A DNA stretch of 64,000 nt from Mesorhizobium liriopis (GCF_024053505.1 NZ_JAMXQS010000003.1:248001-312000); one strand, 5' to 3'; shown: positions 51,434 to 61,942, counted from the stretch's first letter. Notes: generated from the letters alone by a model not told the origin. Made by a program: numbers and translations.

Positions 51434-51780
51434 GCCACGCGCGCGGCAATCACCCGAGGTTGGTTGGCGATCGCCCAGTCGCCCAGCGCGCGCAAGGGGC
51501 CGACCAGTTCGCAACCGAACGGCGTCAGCGCGTAGTCCACGCGGGGCGGCACGGTGGCATAGACCGTCCGCGTGACATAGCCGTCGCGTTCGAGCCCGCG
51601 CAGGGTGACGGTCAGCATCTTGCGCGAGATGCCGTCCACCTGTCGCTGGATGTCGCTGAAGCGCTGCGTGCCCGATGCCAGGAGCATCACGATATGCACG
51701 GTCCACTTGTCACCGATGAGCGCGATCACATCATTCGCCTTGCGGCAGGTGTGAGTAGGTGCGGAAACAGTCTGTTTCAC
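51406..51780 (-). CDS. HxlR-family transcriptional regulator
   Basis: 124-residue winged-helix regulator: IALIGDKWTVHIVMLLASGTQRFSDIQRQVDGISRKMLTVTLRGLERDGYVTR covers the HxlR HTH, and PPRVDYALTPFGCEL the wing. HxlR proteins usually sense aldehydes, quinones or redox stress, sometimes through a conserved Cys; here a Cys lies at residue 12 (HTCRKAN). It diverges from the FMN reductase gene by 94 nt, so it probably controls that gene. Its 3' end overlaps that of the lldD-like gene. Confidence 0.9.
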   Translation of the reverse strand: MKQTVSAPTHTCRKANDVIALIGDKWTVHIVMLLASGTQRFSDIQRQVDGISRKMLTVTLRGLERDGYVTRTVYATVPPRVDYALTPFGCELVGPLRALGDWAIANQPRVIAARVAYDRRDLAA

Positions 51781-51874
51781 GGAGGAGCCTTTGTTACCTT
51801 TCGGTGCCGTCTTGTATCAACTGCATGAGTCTCTATTCTAGTTTAGGTCTCTTTTAGAAACAAAAGGTTTGGAA

Positions 51875-52453
51875 ATGAAAACCGTTGCCGTTCTCGTCGG
51901 CTCGCTGCGCCGCGAATCCATCAATCGCAAATTCGCCGAAAGCCTGGGCAAGCTCGCTGCCGACCGTCTCGACTTCAAACTCATCGAGATCGGCGACCTG
52001 CCGCTCTACAATGACGACCTTTGGGCCAATCCGCCTCAATCCGTTCTGCGCATGAAAAGCGAAGTGGAAGCGGCGGATGCCGTGCTGTTCGTCACCCCGG
52101 AATACAACCGTTACTTCACGCCCGCGCTCAAGAACGCCATCGACTGGGGCACGCGGCCCTGGGGTAAGAACTCATGGGCGGCGAAGCCTGCGGCCCTGAC
52201 GGGTGCCACACCGGGCGCGACCGGTACGGCGGCAGGGCAGAACTCGCTGAAGGGCCTGCTCAATGTCGTGGACACGGTGCTGATGGGCCAGCCGGAGGTT
52301 TATTTTACCTACAAGCCCGAACTCTTCGACGCGGACAACAATGTGGTCGATCCGTCCACCCGGGACTTCCTGAATGGCTGGGTCGATCGCTTCGCGAAGT
52401 GGATCGAGCGGACATCCGAGCCCAAGGTGCAGGCACAGGCCGACGCGGCCTGA
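51875..52453 (+). CDS. NADPH-dependent FMN reductase
   Basis: 192-residue flavodoxin-like reductase (quinone, azo or chromate reductase group). VLVGSLRRESINRKFAESLG is the FMN phosphate loop, and LFVTPEYNRYFTPALKNAIDWGTRP the conserved FMN_red block. Start ATG 51875 is preceded by AAAAGGTTTGG. It diverges from an HxlR regulator, a common pairing for quinone/redox detoxification, and ends at a clear terminator. Confidence 0.9.
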   Translation: MKTVAVLVGSLRRESINRKFAESLGKLAADRLDFKLIEIGDLPLYNDDLWANPPQSVLRMKSEVEAADAVLFVTPEYNRYFTPALKNAIDWGTRPWGKNSWAAKPAALTGATPGATGTAAGQNSLKGLLNVVDTVLMGQPEVYFTYKPELFDADNNVVDPSTRDFLNGWVDRFAKWIERTSEPKVQAQADAA

Positions 52454-52471
52454 GGCTCTGATCTATACGAA

Positions 52472-52501
52472 GCCCATCCCGGAACATTTGCCGGGATGGG
52501 C
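52472..52501 (+). terminator. Terminator hairpin after the FMN reductase gene
   Basis: Perfect 11-bp stem GCCCATCCCGG / CCGGGATGGGC with an 8-nt loop, 18 nt after the stop. No long T-run follows. Confidence 0.7.
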
Positions 52502-52688
52502 CCCGTCCCTTCCGCCGACGAAGTGAGGGCGACGCCAGCCGGAAGCGCGCTGATGAATGGATTGAGGGGGCGCACGGTTCCCATGCCCTCGAACCGTTCG
52601 ACTTTTCGCTGAATGCGCGCAAGATATTAATCAATATCATTGATCTCGGCGTGCGAACATCGCAAGGGACGCGCGTTCCGGAATCACC

Positions 52689-53660
52689 GTGGTCAGCCAT
52701 CGCATGTCGAGCACAGGGGAGCCTTTCGAGCGCACTCTGCGCGGCATCGCACTCAGCGCTGCCGCCTATGGGCTGTTCTCGCTTCAAGACGCGATGGTGA
52801 AATGGCTGGTGGCAGGGCTTGCCGTGCCGCAGGTTTTGTTCTGCCGCTCCGTCATCATCGTGCTGATCATTCTCGCGGTCAGCGGCCGTTCCGTGCCCGC
52901 CGACCTGTGGGCCAGCCCCAACAAGAAAGCGTTGGTGGTGCGCGGATTTCTGATCATGCTCGCCTGGCTTCTGTTTTATTCTGCCGCGCGCGACTTGGGT
53001 CTTGCCGAACTCACCACGATCTATTTCGCGGCGCCGATCATGGTGGTGTGTCTTGCCGTCGTGATCCTCAAGGAAAAGGTCGATGCGCTGCGCTGGGTGA
53101 TCGTGGCGACGGGCTTCGCGGGCGCGCTTCTGGCGGCGTGGCCCAGCGCCGAGATCAGCCCCCTGCCCGGCCTGATGGCGCTTCTTGCAGCACTTTGCTG
53201 GGGCTTCAGCACGATCCTCGTCCGGCTTGTCAGCCAGACCGAAAAGACGGGGAGCCAGATGCTGGCGAGCAATCTGCTCTTTTCGGTGGTGTGCGGGGCG
53301 ACCATGCCATTCGTCTGGGTTACCCCCTCGCTGCATGACGCGCTGCTGTTGCTGGCCCTGGGGCTCGCGGGGGGACTGGGCCAGTATCTGCTTTTCGAAA
53401 GTTTTCGCTTCGCACCGGCCTCGGTGATCGCGCCGGTCGAGTATCTCGGGCTGATCTGGGCGTTTCTGCTCGGCTATGCGATCTGGAACGACGTGCCCGC
53501 TTTGCATGTGTTCGCGGGCGCGGGCCTCATCCTCGTTTCCAGCCTCATGCTGGTCTGGTCGCAGCGGCGCAGGCGGCCGGCCATCGAGGCACCCGAGGTG
53601 GTGCCGCTGCCGACCGATGGCGACGCGCTTCAGCCGGCGTCCGGCTCGCGCAACCGGTAG
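52689..53660 (+). CDS. DMT-superfamily (EamA domain) permease
   Basis: Inner-membrane carrier of about 323 residues with ten hydrophobic helices forming two EamA repeats (about residues 20-150 and 160-290). The C-terminal ~35 residues are a polar tail starting SQRRRRPAIEAPEVV. GTG 52689 gives the full frame; ATG 52704 is an equally plausible start. Substrate unknown; family members export amino acids, nucleosides or metabolites. Its 3' end overlaps the convergent kdpE by 31 nt. Confidence 0.85.
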   Translation: MVSHRMSSTGEPFERTLRGIALSAAAYGLFSLQDAMVKWLVAGLAVPQVLFCRSVIIVLIILAVSGRSVPADLWASPNKKALVVRGFLIMLAWLLFYSAARDLGLAELTTIYFAAPIMVVCLAVVILKEKVDALRWVIVATGFAGALLAAWPSAEISPLPGLMALLAALCWGFSTILVRLVSQTEKTGSQMLASNLLFSVVCGATMPFVWVTPSLHDALLLLALGLAGGLGQYLLFESFRFAPASVIAPVEYLGLIWAFLLGYAIWNDVPALHVFAGAGLILVSSLMLVWSQRRRRPAIEAPEVVPLPTDGDALQPASGSRNR

Positions 53661-54328
53661 CCGACACCGGTTTCGGTGGTGAGGTAGCGCGGCTGGTCGG
53701 GGACCGGCTCGATCTTCTGGCGCAGCTGACGCACGTAGACCCGCACATATTGCAGGTCGTTCGCCCCTCCCCACACATGGTCGAGCAGGAATTTGTGCGT
53801 GATCACGCGGCCCGCATGGGTCACGAGGATCTGCAGGATATCGTATTCCTTGGGGCTCAGCTTCACCTCGCGGCCATCGAGCCTGACAATGCGCTTGACG
53901 AGATCGACCGACAGCCCATCACTCACATAAAGCGGCTTCTCGCCCTGCCGCTGGAAGCGGTGGCGTAGCGCCACGCGGATGCGGGCGGCGAGTTCCTTCA
54001 TGCCGAAGGGCTTGGTGACGTAATCGTCCGCGCCGAGCTCAAGCGCACCGACGATGCCGGCCTCGTCGGTGCGGCTCGACAGGATGATGACCGGAAAGTC
54101 GTTCCCTTCCCCGCGCCAGCGGCGCAGGAGGTCGTGGCCGGGAATGTCGGGCAGGCCGAGATCGAGAAGAACGAGATCGGGCGCGGCTTCAATGACCGCT
54201 TCCAGCGCCAGCCGCCCGGTGGGCGCCTCGCGGACCGCAAAATCCTCGGCACCGAGGCCCACCCGCAGGAGCTTGCGGATCGGGGTCTCGTCATCCACCA
54301 CCAGGATGGAAATGGGGGCGCCCGTCAT
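53630..54328 (-). CDS. kdpE: Response regulator KdpE
   Basis: OmpR-type DNA-binding response regulator of the potassium sensor system; 232 residues. The receiver domain has acidic Asp12/Asp13 (VVDDE), phospho-acceptor Asp56 in VLLDLGLPD and Lys in DDYVTKPFG. The C-terminal winged helix has LSPKEYDILQILVTHAGRVI and VYVRQLRQKIE. It binds the kdp promoter when phosphorylated by KdpD. Its ATG overlaps the kdpD stop by 4 nt. A matching TTTATA-N5-CTTATA box lies ahead of the operon. Confidence 0.95.
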   Translation of the reverse strand: MTGAPISILVVDDETPIRKLLRVGLGAEDFAVREAPTGRLALEAVIEAAPDLVLLDLGLPDIPGHDLLRRWRGEGNDFPVIILSSRTDEAGIVGALELGADDYVTKPFGMKELAARIRVALRHRFQRQGEKPLYVSDGLSVDLVKRIVRLDGREVKLSPKEYDILQILVTHAGRVITHKFLLDHVWGGANDLQYVRVYVRQLRQKIEPVPDQPRYLTTETGVGYRLREPDAG

Positions 54329-57018
54329 GAGAGTTCGGTCTCCTCGCGGATGGGCACCGTGATCGTGAAGACGGCGCCCGAACGGTCGCGTCGGTTGCCC
54401 GCCAAGATCGTGCCGCCCATGGCTTCCACGAAGCCACGGCAGATGGAAAGCCCCAGCCCCGTGCCGGCCTCCACCTGATCCGTTTTTTCCACACGGGTGA
54501 AGCTGTCGAAGACGCGTTCGAGATCGTCTGCAGGGATGCCCGGCCCTTCATCGATGACCTCGATCACGATCTCGCCGGCCCTCGCATGCGCCTTGAGCGT
54601 GATCGTGGACGTTTGCGGCGCATATTTCGCGGCATTGTCGAGGAGGTTGAACACCACCTGCTCGAACAGAACCGGATCGACACACAGAAGCGGCAGGCCG
54701 CTTGCAAGATCGAGTTCGATCCTGTGACCGGCGGTGATCTTCGCGGCACGCCTGAGTGCCGCGCCGACGATCTCGCCGAGTTCGGAGGGCACCAGTTTGG
54801 GGGCCATCGCGCCCGAGCCGATGCGGGTCATGTCGAGAAGGTTGGCGATGAAGCGGTTCAGGCGCTCGGATTCGTCCACCACTGTTTGCAGCAGTTCCGC
54901 GCGGTCGGGGTCGGAAAGCGAAGGCGCATAGTCCCTGAGCGTGGTGCCCGCCCCCATGATGGCGGCGAGCGGTGTCTTGAGGTCGTGCGAGATCGAGGTG
55001 AGCAGGGCCGAGCGCAGGCGGTCGGCCTCGGTCGCGAGCTTGGCACGGTCCACATCGGCCACGAGCTGGATGCGCTCGATGGCGACCGCCGCCTGATCGG
55101 CTAGCGCGTTGAACAGGCGCCGCTGCTCGGGCGTCAAGAGCGGCCCTTGCTTGTCGTTATCGAGGCCAACTACGCCGACCGGCGTGCGCCCGGTGCGCAA
55201 GGGCAGATAGAGGCGGCGCGCGCCGGGCAGCGTGTCTGCGCCGCGCCCGGCGGGGCGGTTGTGCTCCCAGGCCCAGCGGGCGGCGGCGATGTCGGCTTCG
55301 GCGAGCGTGTCGTCGGGCGGATAGCCAGCGCGGACTGCGATCGTGTCACCCTCCGGCAGAAGCAGGACCACATGGACCTTGAGCATGGAGGCCATCTGAA
55401 AGGCGGTTGCCCAGAGGACGTCATCAAGGGTGCCGGTGCCGGCGAGCTTGCGGGAAAAGAGATAAAGGTCTTCCGTGGTGCGGGCGCGGGTGCGGGCCGC
55501 CACCGCCTGCCGCTGCACGGTCGCCGTCAGGTTCGACGCGATCACGGCGACGACGAGGAAAAAGCTCAGTGCCAGCACACTGTCGGGGTCGCGGATGGTC
55601 AGCGTGTAGCGCGGGTCGAGAAAAAAGAAGTTGAAGGCGAGCGCGCTCAAGCCGCTCGTCAGAAGAGCAGGCCAGATGCCGGCAGTGACTGCGGAGGTCA
55701 GCACCGCCATCAGAAAGACGAGCGCGATGTTCTGCACTTCGAGCACACGATCGAGCACCGTGCCGACGCCGATGCCGACCCCAACATAGAGCAGCGAGAG
55801 CGCATAGGGTAGAAGGCTCGGCCGGGTCTTGCGCTCGGCTATGCGCGTGTCGGGTTTCGCCGCCGTGCCGCCGGTCTCGGCGACCACATGCACGCTGATC
55901 GCCCCCGCATGGCGGATGATCTCGTGGACCAGCGAGCGGCGGAAAAACTGATGCCAGCGATGCGGGCGGGGGCTCCCCAGCACGAGATGCGTGAAGTTGT
56001 TGGCGCCCGCATAGCGCAAAAGCTCTTCCACCAGATCGCGGCCGGGCACGATCACTGCCTCGCCGCCCAACTGCTCGGCGAGCCGCATGGTCTCGGAAAG
56101 CCGGCTCTTGGCTTCTTCGCTGAGCGTGGCCGCATCGGCCGTTTCGACATGGACCGCAGCCCATGGCGCGCGCAAGCGCTCTGCCTGGCGCCGCGCATAG
56201 CGCACGAGCGAGGCGCTGCCCGGCGAAGCATCGACGCAGACCAGAACGCGTTCGCCCGCCGCCCATGGGCCCGCGATGGCGTGCGCCTGCATGTGGCTGA
56301 GCAACTGGTCGTCCACACGCTGGGCGGTGCGGCGGAGGGCCAGTTCGCGAAGCGCGGTCAGGTTGCCGGGCGAGAAATAGTTCTCGATGGCGCTTTTCGC
56401 GGTTGCGGGCAGATACACTTTGCCCTCGTGCAGGCGCCGAATCAGATCGCCGGGGGTGAGATCGATGACCTCGATCTCGTCGGCCTCGTCGATGACCGAA
56501 TCCGGAACTGTTTCGCGCACGCGGATGCGCGTGATCTGGGCGACCACATCGTTCAAGCTTTCGACGTGCTGAATGTTGAGCGTCGAATAAACGTCGATGC
56601 CGCGCGCGAGCAGCTCCTGCACATCGAGATAGCGCTTGGGATGGCGGCTGCCGGGCGCGTTGGTGTGGGCAAGCTCATCGACCAGCACGAGCTGGGGTGC
56701 GCGCTTGAGCACCGCGTCGAGGTCCATCTCGTCGAGCTGGCGCCCACGATAGGAAACGGCCATGCGCCGGACCTGCTCGAAGCCCTCGACCAGCGCCTCC
56801 GTTTCCTTTCGTCCGTGGGTCTCCACCACGCCGATCACCACATCGACGCCGTCCGCTTTGCGCGCGCGGCCGGCGGACAGCATCTCGTATGTCTTGCCGA
56901 CGCCCGGAGCCGCGCCGAGGAAGATCTTCAAGCGCCCCCGGTTCTCGCGTGCCACACGCGCCAAAAGCGCGTCCGGCGAGGGACGCGCTTCGCTGTCGAT
57001 TCGGGTGTCAGAGGCCAT
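54325..57018 (-). CDS. kdpD: Sensor histidine kinase KdpD
   Basis: 897-residue membrane sensor of K+/turgor. The N-terminal KdpD domain has a Walker A-like GAAPGVGKT (35-43). A USP-like domain follows (~255-380). Four close-set helices lie at ~403-498, and a GAF-like domain at ~515-655. The kinase core has phospho-acceptor His678 in SISHDLKTPL, the N box NLLDNAAKYA, DEGPGIP and GTGLGLSIC. It forms a two-component system with KdpE, which it overlaps by 4 nt. kdpC lies 34 nt upstream. Confidence 0.95.
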   Translation of the reverse strand: MASDTRIDSEARPSPDALLARVARENRGRLKIFLGAAPGVGKTYEMLSAGRARKADGVDVVIGVVETHGRKETEALVEGFEQVRRMAVSYRGRQLDEMDLDAVLKRAPQLVLVDELAHTNAPGSRHPKRYLDVQELLARGIDVYSTLNIQHVESLNDVVAQITRIRVRETVPDSVIDEADEIEVIDLTPGDLIRRLHEGKVYLPATAKSAIENYFSPGNLTALRELALRRTAQRVDDQLLSHMQAHAIAGPWAAGERVLVCVDASPGSASLVRYARRQAERLRAPWAAVHVETADAATLSEEAKSRLSETMRLAEQLGGEAVIVPGRDLVEELLRYAGANNFTHLVLGSPRPHRWHQFFRRSLVHEIIRHAGAISVHVVAETGGTAAKPDTRIAERKTRPSLLPYALSLLYVGVGIGVGTVLDRVLEVQNIALVFLMAVLTSAVTAGIWPALLTSGLSALAFNFFFLDPRYTLTIRDPDSVLALSFFLVVAVIASNLTATVQRQAVAARTRARTTEDLYLFSRKLAGTGTLDDVLWATAFQMASMLKVHVVLLLPEGDTIAVRAGYPPDDTLAEADIAAARWAWEHNRPAGRGADTLPGARRLYLPLRTGRTPVGVVGLDNDKQGPLLTPEQRRLFNALADQAAVAIERIQLVADVDRAKLATEADRLRSALLTSISHDLKTPLAAIMGAGTTLRDYAPSLSDPDRAELLQTVVDESERLNRFIANLLDMTRIGSGAMAPKLVPSELGEIVGAALRRAAKITAGHRIELDLASGLPLLCVDPVLFEQVVFNLLDNAAKYAPQTSTITLKAHARAGEIVIEVIDEGPGIPADDLERVFDSFTRVEKTDQVEAGTGLGLSICRGFVEAMGGTILAGNRRDRSGAVFTITVPIREETELS

Positions 57019-57052
57019 GGGGCCTTGGGGCGCTTGTCATGAGTTCATGCCG

Positions 57053-57622
57053 TCAGCTTGAAGAGGCGCCGTCAAGGGCGAGGTTGAGTTCGAGCACATT
57101 GACCACAGGCTCGCCCATAAAGCCGAGCAGCGGCTCTTCGACTTGGCTATCCACCAGCGCGCGGACACGCGTCTCGTCGAGATTGCGTGCGCGCGCCACG
57201 CGGGGAACCTGGAAATAAGCGGCTTCCGGCGAGATATGCGGGTCGAGCCCGCTGCCCGAGCTGGTGACGAGGTCAATCGGCACGGCGGCGTTCGGGTTCT
57301 CGACCTTCAGCTTCTCGGTATCGGCCTTGATGCGCTCGATCAGCTTGGGGTTGGTGGGCCCCAGATTGGAGCCGGACGAAGACGTGGCATTGTAGCCCTC
57401 ACCCGCGGCCGAAGGGCGGCCGTGGAAATAGGTGTCGCCCGCGAAATTCTGGCCGATCAGTTCGGAGCCGACCATCACGCCGTTGCGGGTAATCAGGCTG
57501 CCCTGGGCCTGACGGGGAAAGAGTGCGCCCGAGAGTGCGGTCATGCCTAGCGGGTAAAGAAGGCCGGTGATGACTGTCATGGCGACGATCATCACGAGGG
57601 CGGGACGGAAGTGCTTCAACAT
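57053..57622 (-). CDS. kdpC: Potassium-transporting ATPase subunit KdpC
   Basis: 189-residue periplasmic-facing subunit anchored by one N-terminal helix ([20 protein letters not shown]). It has the KdpC motifs [33 protein letters not shown] and the C-terminal [17 protein letters not shown]. It stabilises the KdpFABC complex and raises K+ affinity. It follows kdpB by 26 nt. Confidence 0.95.
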   Translation of the reverse strand: MLKHFRPALVMIVAMTVITGLLYPLGMTALSGALFPRQAQGSLITRNGVMVGSELIGQNFAGDTYFHGRPSAAGEGYNATSSSGSNLGPTNPKLIERIKADTEKLKVENPNAAVPIDLVTSSGSGLDPHISPEAAYFQVPRVARARNLDETRVRALVDSQVEEPLLGFMGEPVVNVLELNLALDGASSS

Positions 57623-57648
57623 GATGTTTATCCTTCGGAGTCCGCGCG

Positions 57649-59694
57649 TCAGGCCAGGCCGAGCGCGGTGATGACGAGATCGATGGCCTTGATGCCGACG
57701 AAAGGCACCACGATGCCGCCGAGGCCGTAGATCAGGAGGTTGCGGCGGAGCAGCGCGCCCGCGCCCACCGCGCGATAGGCCACGCCCTTCAGCGAAAGCG
57801 GGATCAGGGCCACGATGATCAGGGCGTTGAAGATGATGGCCGAGAGGATGGCACTCTGCGGCGAGGCGAGGCCCATGATGTTGAGCGCGCCGAGCTGCGG
57901 ATAGAAGGCCAGAAACATCGCGGGAATGATCGCGAAATATTTGGCGATGTCGTTGGCGATGGAGAAGGTCGTCAGCGCGCCGCGCGTCATCAAGAGCTGC
58001 TTGCCGATCTCCACGATCTCGATGAGCTTGGTGGGGTCAGAGTCGAGATCGACCATGTTGCCCGCCTCGCGCGCGGCCACCGTGCCGGTGTTCATCGCGA
58101 CGCCCACATCGGCCTGGGCAAGTGCGGGCGCATCGTTGGTGCCGTCGCCGCACATGGCGACGAGCTTGCCCTTCGCCTGCTCCTCGCGGATCAGGTCGAG
58201 CTTGTTCTCAGGCGTCGCCTGGGCGAGGAAATCGTCCACCCCGGCTTCGGCCGCGATGGCCGCCGCTGTCATCGGATTGTCGCCCGTGATCATGACGGTG
58301 CGGATGCCCATGCGGCGAAGCTCGGCGAAGCGCTCGCGGATGCCGCCCTTGACGATATCCTTGAGGTATATGACGCCAAGCAGCTTGCCGTCCTTGGCGA
58401 CGCCGAGCGGGGTGCCGCCGGCTTTCGCGATCTCGTCGGCGATGCTCTGCAGTTCGCGCACGGCTTCGCTGCCTGCACCATTACCGACATGGCGCAAAAC
58501 CGCTTCCACCGCGCCCTTGTGGATCGAAGAGCCATCGAGATCCACGCCGCTCATGCGGCTTTGCGCAGTGAAGGGGACGAAAGTGGCGTTGAGGGTGCCC
58601 ATGTCGCGGGCGCGGATGTTGTACTTCTCCTTGGCGAGCACGGTGATCGAGCGGCCTTCCGGCGTCTCGTCGGCGAGCGAAGCCAGTTGAGCCGCATCCG
58701 CCAGTTCATTCTCGGGCACGCCGCGAAGGGCGCGGAACTCGGTCGCCTGACGGTTGCCGAGCGTGATCGTGCCGGTCTTGTCGAGCAACAGCGTGTCGAC
58801 ATCGCCCGCCGCCTCCACCGCGCGGCCCGACATGGCGAGCACGTTGAAGCGCACCAGACGGTCCATGCCGGCAATGCCGATGGCCGAGAGAAGCGCGCCG
58901 ATCGTGGTGGGGATCAGCGTTACGAAGAGCGCGACCAGCACCGCGACGGGGATCGAGCCCCCGGCATAAGAGGCGAAGCTCGGGATCGAGACCACGGCGA
59001 AGACGAAGATCAGCGTCATGCCGGCGAGCAGAATGTTGAGCGCGATCTCGTTGGGTGTCTTCTGACGCTCGGCACCTTCGACGAGGCTGATCATACGGTC
59101 GATGAAGGTCGAGCCGGCAGCTGCCGTGATGCGCACGCGTATCCAGTCCGACAGAACCTGCGTGCCGCCCGTCACGGCCGAGCGGTCGCCGCCCGACTCA
59201 CGGATCACGGGCGCCGACTCGCCGGTGATCGCCGCCTCGTTGACGGACGCCACCCCTTCCACGACCTCGCCATCGGAAGGGATGATGTCGCCGGCCTCGA
59301 CCAGCACGAGGTCGCCGACCTTGAGGCTGGTGCCGGGCACGAGCTTGAACGACTTGCCGTCCGCACCGATCAGCTTGCCTTCGGTTTCGGTGCGGGTGCG
59401 GCGCAAGCTGTCGGCCTGCGCCTTGCCGCGGCCTTCGGCGACCGCTTCGGCGAAGTTCGCGAAAAAAACGGTGAACCACAGCCAAAGGATGATCTGGAAC
59501 GAGAAGCCGAGATTTTCCGCGCCGACCGCAAGGTCCTTGACGAAAAGAACGGTGGTGAGGACGGACACGACCGCGACCACGAACATTACGGGATTGCGGG
59601 CGAGGCTGCGCGGGTCGAGCTTGCGGAACGCGCCGCCAAGCGCGGGAAAAAGGATGCTGGGGTCCAGCAGGCTCGATGAACGTGATTGGGTCAT
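57649..59694 (-). CDS. kdpB: Potassium-transporting P-type ATPase subunit KdpB
   Basis: 681-residue catalytic subunit of the high-affinity K+ pump. The phosphorylated Asp is Asp305 in [10 protein letters not shown] (E. coli Asp307). The TGES actuator loop is at [10 protein letters not shown], and [20 protein letters not shown] and [16 protein letters not shown] complete the P-domain. ATG 59694 is chosen where homology begins ([14 protein letters not shown]); upstream open sequence is non-coding in this frame. In most kdp operons kdpB follows kdpA directly. Here two small membrane ORFs intervene. Confidence 0.95.
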   Translation of the reverse strand: MTQSRSSSLLDPSILFPALGGAFRKLDPRSLARNPVMFVVAVVSVLTTVLFVKDLAVGAENLGFSFQIILWLWFTVFFANFAEAVAEGRGKAQADSLRRTRTETEGKLIGADGKSFKLVPGTSLKVGDLVLVEAGDIIPSDGEVVEGVASVNEAAITGESAPVIRESGGDRSAVTGGTQVLSDWIRVRITAAAGSTFIDRMISLVEGAERQKTPNEIALNILLAGMTLIFVFAVVSIPSFASYAGGSIPVAVLVALFVTLIPTTIGALLSAIGIAGMDRLVRFNVLAMSGRAVEAAGDVDTLLLDKTGTITLGNRQATEFRALRGVPENELADAAQLASLADETPEGRSITVLAKEKYNIRARDMGTLNATFVPFTAQSRMSGVDLDGSSIHKGAVEAVLRHVGNGAGSEAVRELQSIADEIAKAGGTPLGVAKDGKLLGVIYLKDIVKGGIRERFAELRRMGIRTVMITGDNPMTAAAIAAEAGVDDFLAQATPENKLDLIREEQAKGKLVAMCGDGTNDAPALAQADVGVAMNTGTVAAREAGNMVDLDSDPTKLIEIVEIGKQLLMTRGALTTFSIANDIAKYFAIIPAMFLAFYPQLGALNIMGLASPQSAILSAIIFNALIIVALIPLSLKGVAYRAVGAGALLRRNLLIYGLGGIVVPFVGIKAIDLVITALGLA

Positions 59695-59729
59695 GGGTGA
59701 CTCCGGCGAGATTCGGTTGAGCGGCGCGA

Positions 59730-59936
59730 TCAGGCGACGAAGCGCGTGATGGCCAGTGCGATGGCGTAGACGGCGGCGAGCAGGAGAAGTGGCCCAGCCA
59801 CCAGGAAAAGGGGATCGAAGCCGTCCTGCGAGACCGCCCGGCGCGGGTTGAGCAAGGCTCGAAACGTTTCGGCCCACGATCGTGGCGACAACCGGCAAGC
59901 GGAGAGCGGGAAGAGCTTCGGCAGACCCATGGTCAT
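59730..59936 (-). CDS. Small single-helix membrane protein between kdpA and kdpB (68 aa)
   Basis: I do not recognise a family. The 68-residue ORF starts [16 protein letters not shown], has a polar, Arg-rich first half, and ends in one hydrophobic helix, [20 protein letters not shown], followed by AITRFVA. Its ATG overlaps the stop of the 59-aa ORF (ATGA), and GGGGA lies about 6 nt upstream. kdpB starts 35 nt after its stop. The layout implies translation as part of the kdp operon, perhaps as an accessory or assembly peptide of the pump. Function is inference. Confidence 0.65.
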   Translation of the reverse strand: MTMGLPKLFPLSACRLSPRSWAETFRALLNPRRAVSQDGFDPLFLVAGPLLLLAAVYAIALAITRFVA

Positions 59937-60112
59937 ATGATCCCCAGGAGCCGCGGCAGGATCTGGAACACGAACACCAGAACCGCGCCCGCGAGCACGA
60001 TGACGAACAGAAAATCCGAGGTCTGGAAGCCGTGCCCGGGCTTTGGCTTCCGTCGCTTTGCCAGAAGCCATCGCGTGATGGCTCCCGGCATGTGCTGGCG
60101 ATGAGGCGACAT
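59933..60112 (-). CDS. Small single-helix membrane protein downstream of kdpA (59 aa)
   Basis: A 59-residue ORF with no family that I recognise. It begins [20 protein letters not shown], continues with a Lys/Arg-rich segment, and has one transmembrane helix ([20 protein letters not shown]) near the C-terminus, so the positive N-terminus should stay in the cytoplasm. It starts 8 nt after the kdpA stop. A good Shine-Dalgarno sequence, AGGTGA, overlaps the kdpA stop codon, and its stop overlaps the next ORF. This spacing is strong evidence for a real, coupled gene. Confidence 0.65.
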   Translation of the reverse strand: MSPHRQHMPGAITRWLLAKRRKPKPGHGFQTSDFLFVIVLAGAVLVFVFQILPRLLGII

Positions 60113-60120
60113 GAGTTCAC

Positions 60121-61824
60121 CTAGAAAGTCTGGCCGGCGACCGTGGCGAGGTGCTCGACGATGGGACCGAGTGCCAAAGCCGGAAAGAACTCCAGGCCGC
60201 CGACGATCATGATCACGCCGATCAAGAGACCCACGAAAAGCGGGCCGTGGGTCGGAAAGGTGCCGGCGGATGCGGGCACGGTCTTCTTCGTGACCAGCGA
60301 ACCCGCCAGCGCCATCACCGGCACGATCATCAGGAAGCGACCCATGAGCATCGCGAGCCCGAGCGTGGTGTTGTACCAGGGCGTGTTGGCCGAAAGCCCG
60401 CCAAAGGCCGAACCGTTGTTGGCGGCCGCCGACACATAGGCGTAGAGCACTTCCGCGAAACCATGCGGACCGGGATTGGCCATCGAGGCCACGCCGGTGG
60501 GCAGAACCACGGCGACTGCCGTAAGGCCGAGCATCACGAGGGGCAGGATCAGAAGGGCAAGCATCGCCATCTTCACCTCCTTGGCCTCGATCTTCTTGCC
60601 GAGATATTCCGGCGTGCGGCCGACCATCAGGCCCGCCACGAAGATCGACACGACAACGAACAGCAGTGCGCCGTAGAGGCCCGCGCCTACGCCGCCGACC
60701 ACGATCTCGCCCAGCATCATGTTGATGAGCGGGATCATGCCGCCGAGCGCCATGAAGCTGTCATGCATGGCGTTCACCGCGCCGCAGGAGGCGGCGGTGG
60801 TGATGACCGCGAAGAGCGCGGAGAGTGCGATGCCGAAGCGCGCTTCCTTGCCTTCCATGTTGCCGCCATCGAGGCCGAGCGCGTGCACCAGCGGGTTGCC
60901 GGCGGCCTCCGCCCAGTAGCAGACCGCGACGCCCGCGATGAACAGGAGTCCCATCGCCGACAGGATCGCCCAGCCCTGGCGCTCGTCGCCGACCATGCGG
61001 CCGAAAACGTTGGTGAGGGCCGCGCCGATCGCGAAGATCGACACCATCTGGATCATGTTGACGAGCGCGCCCGGATTCTCGAACGGATGCGCGGAGTTGG
61101 CGTTGAAGAAACCGCCGCCATTGGTGCCGAGCATCTTGATGGCGAGCTGCGAGGCGACCGGCCCGACCGCTATCACCTGATCCGCCCCTTCGAGGGTCTT
61201 CGCGCTCACGTAAGCGCCAAGGGTCTGCGGCACACCGAGTGCGACGTAAACGAGGGTGAGAACTATGCAGAGCGGGAGCAGCACGTAGAGCGTCGCGCGG
61301 GTCATATCGACCCAGAAATTGCCGAGCGTCTTCACCGATTTGCGCGCGAAAGCGCGGATCAGTGCCACGGCGATCGCGATGCCTGTGGCGGCGGACACGA
61401 AGTTCTGCACCGTCAGACCAGCCATCTGCGTGAGGTAGGACATGGTGCTTTCGCCGCCATAAGACTGCCAGTTGGTGTTGGAAACGAAGCTCGCGGCGGT
61501 GTTGAAGGCGAGGTCGGCAGGCAAATTGACCATGCCGGCCGGATTGAGTGGCAACACGCCTTGCAGGCGCTGGATGGCGTAAAGAGCCAAGAAACCCACA
61601 AGACTGAAGGCGAGCATGGCGAGCGTGTAGGCGAGCCAATGCTGCTCCTCGTCCTCACGCGTACCGGCGAGGCGGTAGAGCCCGCGCTCGATGGGCCTGA
61701 ATACGGGAGAGAGCCAGATACGGCCGCCCCCGAGCACGGCGGTGAGATAGGCGCCGAGCGGCTTCACCAGCGCCAGCACGATTGCGCAGAACAGGATGAT
61801 CTGCAGCCAACCCGAGAATGTCAT
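60121..61824 (-). CDS. kdpA: Potassium-transporting ATPase subunit KdpA
   Basis: 567-residue K+-channel-like subunit with about ten helices and four pore-loop repeats: [42 protein letters not shown] and [14 protein letters not shown] are the selectivity-filter regions. ATG 61824 ([12 protein letters not shown]) is chosen where homology begins. It is 10 nt downstream of kdpF. Confidence 0.95.
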   Translation of the reverse strand: MTFSGWLQIILFCAIVLALVKPLGAYLTAVLGGGRIWLSPVFRPIERGLYRLAGTREDEEQHWLAYTLAMLAFSLVGFLALYAIQRLQGVLPLNPAGMVNLPADLAFNTAASFVSNTNWQSYGGESTMSYLTQMAGLTVQNFVSAATGIAIAVALIRAFARKSVKTLGNFWVDMTRATLYVLLPLCIVLTLVYVALGVPQTLGAYVSAKTLEGADQVIAVGPVASQLAIKMLGTNGGGFFNANSAHPFENPGALVNMIQMVSIFAIGAALTNVFGRMVGDERQGWAILSAMGLLFIAGVAVCYWAEAAGNPLVHALGLDGGNMEGKEARFGIALSALFAVITTAASCGAVNAMHDSFMALGGMIPLINMMLGEIVVGGVGAGLYGALLFVVVSIFVAGLMVGRTPEYLGKKIEAKEVKMAMLALLILPLVMLGLTAVAVVLPTGVASMANPGPHGFAEVLYAYVSAAANNGSAFGGLSANTPWYNTTLGLAMLMGRFLMIVPVMALAGSLVTKKTVPASAGTFPTHGPLFVGLLIGVIMIVGGLEFFPALALGPIVEHLATVAGQTF

Positions 61825-61834
61825 GATGGATGTC

Positions 61835-61924
61835 CTAGAAGCGCTCGGGGCGCACGAGCGCGTAAGCAAGGTAGACGAGGATCAGCAGAGCGACGGCGCC
61901 ACCGAGGACATAGTCGAAAAACAT
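61835..61924 (-). CDS. kdpF: KdpF small stabilising subunit (29 aa)
   Basis: 29-residue single-helix peptide [20 protein letters not shown] plus YALVRPERF, ending in the P-E-R/K-F tail typical of KdpF. It sits directly upstream of kdpA, as in E. coli, and stabilises the KdpFABC complex in the membrane. It is too short for most ORF callers. Confidence 0.9.
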   Translation of the reverse strand: MFFDYVLGGAVALLILVYLAYALVRPERF

Positions 61925-61942
61925 AAGACGGTGCCTCGCGGA

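Noticed and set aside
60151-61926. 591-codon open frame on the plus strand across kdpA
   Set aside because: It is the His/Asp/Arg-rich antisense shadow of kdpA and kdpF.
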